7,652 nucleotides of DNA from NCBI GenBank assembly GCA_002791075.1, contig PFWI01000166.1, forward strand, positions 1 through 7,652, given 5' to 3'. The number at the start of each line of letters is the position of its first letter. The stretch's first letter is position 1. Positions 1 to 4,636 of this stretch are shown one piece after another. The position numbers and the translations under genes were made by a program. The DNA comes from a bacterium (Candidatus Ratteibacteria) CG_4_9_14_3_um_filter_41_21. GTDB lineage: Bacteria; Ratteibacteria; UBA8468. Below the pieces are notes generated by a model that saw only the letters and a list, made by a program, of their open reading frames with translations, was not told the DNA's origin and ran no database searches.

Positions 1-49
1 GTTTCCTCTCCCCAAGGGGAGAGGATGGAGGTGAGGGGGCTAAGTTCTT
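1..49. repeat. GC-rich palindromic repeat, copy 1 (inside rnfE 3' end)
   Basis: These 49 bases are identical to 2564-2612. The core is a perfect inverted repeat (CCTCTCCCC/GGGGAGAGG) followed by GGAGGTGAGGGGGC. Copy 2 shows that the full element starts with CCCCCTCATC, so copy 1 probably continues left of the window. It lies in the reading frame of rnfE and supplies its last visible residues (LAPSPPSSPLGERK). Confidence 0.85.
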
Positions 50-619
50 TTGCAAAGCAATGAGAAATGCCATCAGGATAAATGCCCCGGGAGGAAGAAT
101 CATCAGGATAAAAGGATGATAATTCCCCGGCATAATCATTTTACCAAAAATAGTGCCGGCACCTAAAACTTCCCGGATAACCGCGATAAGAACGATAACA
201 ATGGTAAAACCGGCTCCCATTCCCACCGCGTCAGCGAAGGAAAGAAAAAGATTGTTTTTGCAGGCAAATGCCTCCGCCCTCCCTAAAACGATGCAGTTAA
301 CCACAATTAAGGGGAGAAAGACTCCTAAATTCCGGTGCAGTTGCGGGCTGTAAGCGGCTACTAAATAGTCGGTGATGGTAACAAAAGTGGCGATGACCAC
401 GATAAAAATCGGAATCCGGATATGATGAGGAGTGAATCGGCGCAATGAGGAAATAATGATATTGGAGAAAAGAAGGACAAAACTAAAAGCAATTCCCATC
501 CCCAAAGCATCGGTCGCTGAGGTGGAGACAGCCAAAACCGGACAAAGCCCCAGAAGCAATGCTAAAATGGGATTCTCCGGGAAGAGGCCTTTGCTAAAAA
601 CATTAATCCATCTTTTCAT
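1..619 (-). CDS. rnfE: Electron transport complex subunit RnfE (3' end cut by window edge)
   Basis: Integral membrane subunit of the Rnf complex, which couples ferredoxin:NAD+ oxidoreduction to ion pumping. The 206 visible residues are highly hydrophobic and carry RnfE/NqrD hallmarks: LGLCP (Cys26) with AVSTSATDALGMG after it, a FIVVIATFVT membrane segment, PLIVVNCIVLGRAEAFA (Cys109) and ILPPGAF near residues 175-180. Cys26 and Cys109 match the two conserved membrane cysteines known in the RnfA/RnfE and NqrD/NqrE families to hold an iron-sulfur centre. The ATG at 619 gives the usual N-terminus (family proteins begin with a short segment before ENP). There is no Shine-Dalgarno sequence, but a promoter ends 7 bases upstream. 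The frame is still open at base 1, and residues 191-206 are encoded by a dispersed palindromic repeat. The natural C-terminus is therefore replaced or extended. No other rnf gene is in the window, and rnfE is the first gene after its promoter. Confidence 0.9.
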   Translation of the reverse strand, partial: MKRWINVFSKGLFPENPILALLLGLCPVLAVSTSATDALGMGIAFSFVLLFSNIIISSLRRFTPHHIRIPIFIVVIATFVTITDYLVAAYSPQLHRNLGVFLPLIVVNCIVLGRAEAFACKNNLFLSFADAVGMGAGFTIVIVLIAVIREVLGAGTIFGKMIMPGNYHPFILMILPPGAFILMAFLIALQKNLAPSPPSSPLGERK

Positions 620-626
620 CAAGGTT

Positions 627-656
627 ATTATACTATTCTTTAGCGTCTCTTGACAA
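627..656 (-). promoter_or_regulatory. Sigma-70 type promoter of rnfE
   Basis: Reading the minus strand, TTGTCA (656-651) and a consensus TATAAT (632-627) are separated by 18 bases. The -10 box ends only 7 bases before the rnfE ATG, so transcription should start at or beside the start codon, giving a leaderless or nearly leaderless mRNA. A second TATAAT on the same strand (681-676) has no convincing -35 partner but would give a leader of about 50 bases. Confidence 0.6.
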
Positions 657-720
657 GACCGACAGGAAAAGTAAGATTATAGCCTAAAAGACAATTATGC
701 AAAAGAAAATAAATTCTCTT

Positions 721-753
721 CCTTGCCGGCGCAATTCTCCGCTTCGGGCAAGG
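721..753 (-). terminator. Possible weak terminator hairpin between the enolase-superfamily gene and rnfE
   Basis: CCTTGCC (721-727) and GGCAAGG (747-753) form a 7-bp stem with a 19-base loop. On the minus strand it is followed by a T-rich but interrupted stretch. It lies about 100 bases after the stop of the upstream minus-strand gene. The loop is long and the T tract imperfect, so the terminator role is tentative. The rest of 620-854 holds no convincing gene. Confidence 0.25.
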
Positions 754-854
754 TTGAAGGCAAATTAATCTTTTTGGGGAACTGCGATTTAAAAGTAAAG
801 AAAGAGGACGATTTTTCCGGAAGGACAGGTTTGTTAATGCCCAGCGCGATATCC

Positions 855-2267
855 CTAACCTATTTTTCCTATCTGGTAACCCAGGCCGGGGCCTTGCAAG
901 GTTTTGGTAGAGGCTTCTCCGTCCTTTAACTGAAAGAGTTCAGGGTGGACTCTTTCTTCCTTCTCGGAGGCAAAAGGTATAAATTGGCGCGCGTTTGCCT
1001 CCACTCCTTTAATGGGATTGATTCTGGCGGCTAATCCGATTGACTGGATCAAAGAGAGTTTGGGATTGGTTAAATCCTGCACGCTATAGGGAATTTTTTC
1101 TTCGCTGGCTTTGGCCATCAGGATTAAACTGGCGGATTGTCCTTTGCAGGTTTTCAAAGCAATTCCTGACCAGCCAAGTTCTTTGGCCCGTTCAAAATTT
1201 TCCAGATTAACCAGGGATTCGTCAAGAAGGATCGGTTTAATTTGAGAAAGTTTATGCAAATCGAAAGCGTGAGCATTTAAATCTCTTTCGGTAGGCTGTT
1301 CAAAATACAGAATTTCCTCAAAGGCACGGGGAGATTTTTCTTTGATTTTATTAAGCATTTCAACAAGATATTCGGGACTCTCGCATTGCTCGTTAGTGTC
1401 GCCGCTAAAAAACAGTTTACCTCTATTTTGAGAAGTTTTTATCTCATGGGAAAGTTTCACTATCTCCAAAACCCGGCGGATATCCCAATTCAAATCATTC
1501 CCTTTTAATTTAATCTTCAGGCAGGTAAGCCCATCCTTTTCTATCCATTCCTCCAGAGAATTTGGCAGGCCATCGGCTGGGATATCGCTCTCATCAACCT
1601 CGTTTTTTCTCAATTTATCCAACCCTCCGACCAAATGAAAAACCGGAATTCGGGGAAGGTATTCTTTTCTGAGGTAATCAGCGATATACTTTCCTTTAAA
1701 TTCTTCCCCTAACCAGGGGGAGAGGTCCGACATAAATTCCCTTCCGTATCCGTTATAAACGGAGATTTCGTTGACCTTGCCGAAGGCATCGTGAAGGGCG
1801 GCATCAATCGGAGAAGCGCAGATAAGAGCGCCTAAAAATGGCATTTCAAAATTGTAGGGGCTTGATTTATCAAGCCCGCGGGTCGGATAAATCCGACCGC
1901 TACAGGTTAATTTATTGCAAACCTCCTTATTTATCCTCTTAAATTTCTCTTCAAGATTAAAGAAAATTTCAATGGGATGGCCAAACTCCTTATATGAAGC
2001 AAAGAGCCGGCAAAGTTTCTTGGTCATCTCCTTCATTGTTTCTTCTCTCTGCTGATGTTCAATAACCTTGCTTGGCCAGGCCCAGCCGTCGGAAAGAAGA
2101 ATTCCGCCAAAACCCTCGGCTGCTTCTCCCCGGTGATTCTCCACCTTCACCCTTACCTGGCTGTAGGCGGTGTCTTCTACCACCACCGCGCCAAATTTCA
2201 AGGGGGTGCGAAACTTCAAAGGAGTAAAAGAGGCTTCTACCTCTAAAATTTTGATATCCGATTGCAT
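855..2267 (-). CDS. Mandelate racemase/muconate lactonizing enzyme family protein (enolase superfamily)
   Basis: Probable metal-dependent enzyme that abstracts a proton alpha to a carboxylate; the substrate cannot be told from sequence. The 470 residues have the superfamily layout: N-terminal capping domain (about 1-150), then a (beta/alpha)7-beta barrel. Visible active-site residues are a KxK pair (Lys251, Lys253 in LKIKLKG), likely metal ligands Asp290 (SGDTNEQ), Glu323 (YFEQPTERD) and Asp349 (LLDES), and Lys372 (ALKTCK). Lysines on both sides of the barrel fit the muconate lactonizing/dipeptide epimerase-like subgroup rather than mandelate racemase, which uses a His. SPIDAALHDAFGK (152-164) and the C-terminal GPGLGY are also typical. 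Residues 122-138 are the translation of an in-frame palindromic repeat and lie between capping domain and barrel. The ATG at 2267 has no Shine-Dalgarno; a weak -10 box ends 7 bases upstream. It is divergent from the cob cluster, with no evident functional link. Confidence 0.85.
   Translation of the reverse strand: MQSDIKILEVEASFTPLKFRTPLKFGAVVVEDTAYSQVRVKVENHRGEAAEGFGGILLSDGWAWPSKVIEHQQREETMKEMTKKLCRLFASYKEFGHPIEIFFNLEEKFKRINKEVCNKLTCSGRIYPTRGLDKSSPYNFEMPFLGALICASPIDAALHDAFGKVNEISVYNGYGREFMSDLSPWLGEEFKGKYIADYLRKEYLPRIPVFHLVGGLDKLRKNEVDESDIPADGLPNSLEEWIEKDGLTCLKIKLKGNDLNWDIRRVLEIVKLSHEIKTSQNRGKLFFSGDTNEQCESPEYLVEMLNKIKEKSPRAFEEILYFEQPTERDLNAHAFDLHKLSQIKPILLDESLVNLENFERAKELGWSGIALKTCKGQSASLILMAKASEEKIPYSVQDLTNPKLSLIQSIGLAARINPIKGVEANARQFIPFASEKEERVHPELFQLKDGEASTKTLQGPGLGYQIGKIG
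1853..1904. repeat. Two-hairpin palindromic repeat (TGTAG...CTACA) inserted in frame
   Basis: Outer inverted repeat TGTAG (1853-1857)/CTACA (1900-1904) encloses two hairpins: GGGCTTGA/TCAAGCCC (1858-1865, 1870-1877, loop TTTA) and GGTCGGA/TCCGACC (1881-1887, 1892-1898, loop TAAA). Bases 1904-1854 are exactly 17 codons (122-138) of the enolase-superfamily gene and contain no stop in that frame. The element at 6726-6770 has the same plan with different stem sequences. Confidence 0.85.
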
Positions 2268-2274
2268 TTTGCCG

Positions 2275-2303
2275 AAGATAACATATTTTCAGGAGAAAAG
2301 CAA
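2275..2303 (-). promoter_or_regulatory. Weak candidate promoter of the enolase-superfamily gene
   Basis: Minus strand TTGCTT (2303-2298), 17-base spacer, TATCTT (2280-2275), ending 7 bases before the ATG at 2267. The -35 matches consensus at only three positions. Support comes mainly from the same 7-base -10-to-ATG spacing seen at rnfE and the absence of a ribosome binding site. Confidence 0.3.
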
Positions 2304-2320
2304 AGGTTTTTCTTGATACC

Positions 2321-2523
2321 ATAGGAATTTTCTTTTTAACTTTCATCCACGAATTAACACGAATGAACACCAAGAAAACAATTATTTAAGAATTAACTAA
2401 AATATCTATAGTTCTTATTCGTGTGTATTCGTGGCTAATTTAATTGCATAGGAATTTCCTTTTTCTAACCACGAATTAACGCGAATTACTCTAATTCGTA
2501 AAATTCGATAAATTCGTGGTTTT
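2321..2523. repeat. CACGAAT repeat cluster (inverted and direct copies)
   Basis: CCACGAATTAACACGAATGAACAC (24 bases from 2348) is mirrored by the reverse complement near 2411-2433 (GTTCTTATTCGTGTGTATTCGTGG). A second unit has AACCACGAATT at about 2468 facing AATTCGTGGTT at 2511. Each unit is preceded by a direct repeat ATAGGAATTT...CTTTTT (2321 and 2449). Related pieces occur at 3500, 5751 and 5951. No gene is present in this stretch. Confidence 0.75.
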
Positions 2524-2551
2524 ATAACTTGTTGTATGGAATTTCAAAGTT

Positions 2552-2612
2552 CCCCCTCATCTATGTTTCCTCTCCCCAAGGGGAGAGGATGGAGGTGAGG
2601 GGGCTAAGTTCT
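2552..2612. repeat. GC-rich palindromic repeat, copy 2
   Basis: The complete version of the element at the left edge: outer arms CCCCCTCA (2552-2559) and TGAGGGGG (2596-2603), inner palindrome CCTCTCCCCAAGGGGAGAGG (2569-2588). Bases 2564-2612 are identical to 1-49, including CTAAGTTCTT beyond the palindrome. It lies just upstream of the cobU promoter. Confidence 0.85.
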
Positions 2613-2622
2613 TCTTTTTTTC

Positions 2623-2652
2623 TTGACATTTTGTAAGGCAAGGTTGTATAAT
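2623..2652 (+). promoter_or_regulatory. Consensus sigma-70 promoter of the cobU leader
   Basis: TTGACA (2623-2628), 18-base spacer, TATAAT (2647-2652): both boxes match consensus fully. The expected start near 2659 coincides with the first base of the riboswitch closing helix, which supports both calls. Confidence 0.85.
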
Positions 2653-2654
2653 TA

Positions 2655-2880
2655 AAAATATCCAGGTTAAGGGAAGTCCGTAAAGTGGACACGCTCCCGG
2701 CGCTGTAAGAAACGACGAAAGCTCAAAATTGCGCTTCGTAAGTAACAAGCTTACTTTAGTAGCAATATGGAGAGTCTACGCTTGCATTTGACAGACTCCC
2801 AAATACCACTGCCCGCCATAGGCGGATGGGAAGGTGAGCGAGTAGGCTTGAGTTTCAAGTCAGAAGACCTGCCTGGATAG
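2655..2880 (+). ncRNA. Cobalamin riboswitch (long form) upstream of cobU
   Basis: The closing helix TATCCAGG (2659-2666)/CCTGGATA (2872-2879) is perfect. Inside are B12-box hallmarks in order: AAGGGAA with GTCC-GTAAAGT-GGAC (2669-2694), CTCCCGGCGCTGTAA, a peripheral extension with CCACTG...GGGAAGG (about 2805-2834), and AGTCAGAAGACCTGCC near 2858-2873, close to the family consensus. A hairpin AAGTAA/TTACTT lies in the peripheral part, and CCCGCC/GGCGG caps the helix between CCACTG and GGGAAGG. About 221 nt is typical of the long adenosylcobalamin-type aptamer. The hairpin at 2893-2911 with a GCGG loop may be the L13 partner of the L5 loop. Ligand binding is expected to favour the terminator at 2937-2970 and reduce cobU expression; ligand type is inferred. 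Confidence 0.92.
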
Positions 2881-2936
2881 AAGTTTCTTTTTTCTTCGCG
2901 GAAAGAAAAAGTAAAAGGGCCAAGAAATCAGGGTGC

Positions 2937-2970
2937 AGCCCTTGACAACTAATTTTGTCAAGGGCTTTTT
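2937..2970 (+). terminator. Riboswitch-controlled intrinsic terminator before cobU
   Basis: AGCCCTTGACAA (2937-2948)/TTGTCAAGGGCT (2955-2966) is a perfect 12-bp stem with a 6-base loop, followed by TTTTTATTTT. It ends 10 to 14 bases before the cobU ATG. AAGGGC at 2915-2920 can pair with GCCCTT of the 5' arm and is a candidate antiterminator. Confidence 0.9.
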
Positions 2971-2979
2971 ATTTTACTT

Positions 2980-3501
2980 ATGGGGAAAATAATTTTTGTT
3001 ACCGGGGGAGCAAGAAGCGGGAAGAGCAAATTTGCCTTAAAATTAGCAAAAAAGTTTGGCAAAAAGGTTATTTTTCTTGCCACCGGTCTGCCTAAAGATA
3101 GAGAGATGGAGATAAGGATAAAAATCCATCAAAAGAGCCGCCCTAAAGATTGGAGAACAATTGTCGAGGAGAAAGATGTTCTTAAAGCAATCAAAGGAAT
3201 CAAAGACTCTTTCTGCCGTCTTTTGCTTATTGACTGTTTAACCCTTTTCGTCTCCAACCTTCTTCTCGCTGATAAAAAGGAGAAAGAAATCTTAACTGAA
3301 GTAAGAAATATAGTAAAACTATTGCGAAAAGCAAAATATACTACCATTATTGTCTCCAACGAAGTAGGCGATGGAGTTGTTCCGGTTAATAAATTAGCCC
3401 GGAGATTCAGGGACGTAGCCGGATTGGCTAATCAGACCGTAGCTGAAAACGCCGATGAGGTATATCTGGCGGTAGCCGGAATACCGATAAAAGTGAAGTA
3501 A
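2980..3501 (+). CDS. cobU: Adenosylcobinamide kinase / adenosylcobinamide-phosphate guanylyltransferase
   Basis: Bifunctional cytoplasmic enzyme that phosphorylates adenosylcobinamide and transfers GMP to give adenosylcobinamide-GDP, the substrate of CobS. The 173 residues match the usual length. Visible motifs are the P-loop GGARSGKS (9-16), ATGLPKDREMEIRI then His50 (expected site of the guanylyl-enzyme intermediate) in HQKSRPKDW, LLLIDCLTLFVSNLL (81-95), and the long signature SNEVGDGVVPVNKLARRFRD (126-145) followed by AGLANQ and ADEVYLAVAGIP. The ATG at 2980 is the only start that preserves the N-terminal beta strand before the P-loop. There is no clear Shine-Dalgarno because the terminator T tract directly precedes it, so translation may depend on the leader structure. 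It heads the cob cluster under the riboswitch. Its stop codon is the first part of a CACGAAT repeat, and the methyltransferase follows after 32 bases. Confidence 0.96.
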   Translation: MGKIIFVTGGARSGKSKFALKLAKKFGKKVIFLATGLPKDREMEIRIKIHQKSRPKDWRTIVEEKDVLKAIKGIKDSFCRLLLIDCLTLFVSNLLLADKKEKEILTEVRNIVKLLRKAKYTTIIVSNEVGDGVVPVNKLARRFRDVAGLANQTVAENADEVYLAVAGIPIKVK

Positions 3502-3517
3502 CCACGAATAAACATAA
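3500..3517. repeat. Short CACGAAT repeat fragment at the cobU stop codon
   Basis: AACCACGAATAAACATAAG resembles the first half of the longer repeat at 5751. The cobU stop TAA (3499-3501) overlaps its first bases, in the same phase as at the cobT stop. Confidence 0.55.
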
Positions 3518-3533
3518 GAAAAAAGGAGAAAAA

Positions 3534-4334
3534 ATGTTTACCGTTATTGGAGAAAGAATCAATATGACGCGGAAGAAAATCAGGGATGGAGTATGGAACG
3601 GGAATATTGCCTTTATCCAGAATGAAGCAAGCAAACAGGCCAAGGCGGGCGCAACCCATATTGATATCAATGCGGGGGGGGACCCTTCCAAAGAGGTGGA
3701 GGATATGAGATGGCTTACCAGGGTGGTTTCCGAAGCAATCGAACTTCCTTTAGTGTTTGACTCGGCTAATCCGCTGGCTTTAGCAGAGGGACTCAAAATA
3801 TGTCCTCGCCCCGGCACCATCATAAATTCCGTCACCGGGGAGAAAAAACGCTTGACTGAGATTTTACCGCTGGTAAAGAAATATAAAACCGGCGTAGTTG
3901 CTTTAACGATGGATGACCGGGGAATACCGGAGGATTACGAGGGACGGATGAGAGTTGCCCGGGAACTGGTCAAGGTAATTGAGGCGGAGGGAATTTCCCG
4001 GGATAGAATTTATCTTGACCCTCTGGTTCGCCCTGCCTCTACCAATCCCGGCCAGAGCAGGTTTGTTTTGGAGGTTATCAAAGATATCAGGAAACAGTTT
4101 CCCCATATCCATATTACTTTAGGATTGTCTAATATCTCTTTTGGACTTCCGGTCCGCAACAACTTAAACAAAGTTTTTTTGGCGATGCTGGTTGCCGCCG
4201 GATGCGATGGAGCGGTGATTGACCCTACCGAGGCCGGAATGATGAATACGCTGTTTTCTTCCCGGGCGGCTCTGGGTTTGGATGAATACGGAATGGACTA
4301 CATCAAGGCTTACCGGGAAAGCCGGTTAAAATAG
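3534..4334 (+). CDS. Methyltetrahydrofolate:corrinoid protein methyltransferase-like (pterin-binding TIM barrel)
   Basis: Likely moves a methyl group between a tetrahydropterin carrier and the cobalt of a corrinoid protein, as AcsE (MeTr) does in the Wood-Ljungdahl pathway. The 266 residues span one pterin-binding barrel, the size of AcsE (about 262). Motifs in order are IGERIN (5-10), DINAGGDP (44-51), FDSANPLALAEGL (75-87), NS (98-99), LTMDDRGIP (124-132), LDPLV (161-165), LGLSNISFG (196-204) with Asn200, the position of the catalytic Asn in MeTr, and a late GCDGAVIDP. Dihydropteroate synthase is less likely: the DSxN and GLSNxSFG pattern followed by FLAM is MeTr-like, and the gene sits among cob genes. 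A good Shine-Dalgarno AGGAG (3524-3528) is 5 bases before the ATG. No corrinoid protein or acs gene is in the window, so the methyl donor and acceptor are inferred. Confidence 0.85.
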   Translation: MFTVIGERINMTRKKIRDGVWNGNIAFIQNEASKQAKAGATHIDINAGGDPSKEVEDMRWLTRVVSEAIELPLVFDSANPLALAEGLKICPRPGTIINSVTGEKKRLTEILPLVKKYKTGVVALTMDDRGIPEDYEGRMRVARELVKVIEAEGISRDRIYLDPLVRPASTNPGQSRFVLEVIKDIRKQFPHIHITLGLSNISFGLPVRNNLNKVFLAMLVAAGCDGAVIDPTEAGMMNTLFSSRAALGLDEYGMDYIKAYRESRLK

Positions 4335-4367
4335 TCTTAAAGCAAAAGGGAGATGGAAGATAATTGT

Positions 4368-4396
4368 TTGACTTTCTAATATAAATTTGCTAATGT
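4368..4396 (+). promoter_or_regulatory. Candidate promoter of the second riboswitch/cobT
   Basis: TTGACT (4368-4373), 17-base spacer, TAATGT (4391-4396), with a start expected near 4403, about 30 bases before the aptamer. The -10 is imperfect. Because no terminator follows the methyltransferase gene, read-through from upstream is also possible. Confidence 0.4.
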
Positions 4397-4432
4397 AAAA
4401 ACAGTTCTTTGAAAAATTTATTCTCTGCTACC

Positions 4433-4524
4433 ATATAAACGGAGGAAGCGATGGTGCGATTCCATCCGCTACCCCGTAACAGTGATCTTTTTCAAAAAAG
4501 TGAGCCTGGTCGACCGTTTATATT
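4433..4524 (+). ncRNA. Cobalamin riboswitch (compact form) upstream of cobT
   Basis: The closing helix ATATAAACGG (4433-4442)/CCGTTTATAT (4514-4523) is a perfect 10 bp. Inside are GGAGGAAGC, a GATGGTGCGATTCCATC hairpin corresponding to the B12 box GGTGNAANTCC, CTACCCCGTAACAGTGA corresponding to CTGNCCCGCAACTGTGA, and GTGAGCCTGGTCGACC in place of AGTCAGNNGACCTGCC. At 91 nt it lacks the large peripheral domain of the cobU leader, as in compact class II-type aptamers. The hairpin TCTTC/GAAGA with loop GCGG (4534-4547) may be the kissing-loop partner of the CCCCG in L5. Ligand preference (adenosyl- versus methyl- or aquo-form) cannot be decided here. Confidence 0.85.
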
Positions 4525-4558
4525 GGGAAAGTATCTTCGCGGGAAGAAAAGAAAATTT

Positions 4559-4602
4559 AAGCCCAACTTTCTTGAAAAATCCGTGAAGGTTGGGCTTTTT
4601 TG
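4559..4602 (+). terminator. Riboswitch-controlled intrinsic terminator before cobT
   Basis: AAGCCCAACTTTC (4559-4571)/GAAGGTTGGGCTT (4585-4597) forms a 13-bp stem with one G-U pair, followed by a T tract. It lies between the compact aptamer and the cobT ribosome binding site. Confidence 0.9.
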
Positions 4603-4636
4603 TTTCTTTCATAGAAAGAAGCTGAAGGGGGGAATT

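Noticed and set aside
723..929. Plus-strand 68-codon frame, and a minus-strand frame of about 50 codons between 690 and 862
   Set aside because: Neither resembles a known protein or has a ribosome binding site; the first overlaps the end of the enolase-superfamily gene and the second has no ordinary start codon.
2321..2523. CRISPR-like array from the recurring CACGAAT units
   Set aside because: Units are short, in both orientations and unevenly spaced, with no constant repeat length or unique spacers, and no cas gene is present.
2557..2748. Minus-strand 63-codon frame over the cobU promoter and riboswitch
   Set aside because: It covers a consensus promoter, part of the aptamer and a palindromic repeat, so it is an accidental frame.
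4451..4636. N-terminal extension of cobT from an ATG at 4451
   Set aside because: It would translate the riboswitch aptamer and the terminator. The residues are unlike CobT, and the ATG at 4637 has a strong ribosome binding site and gives the normal N-terminus.
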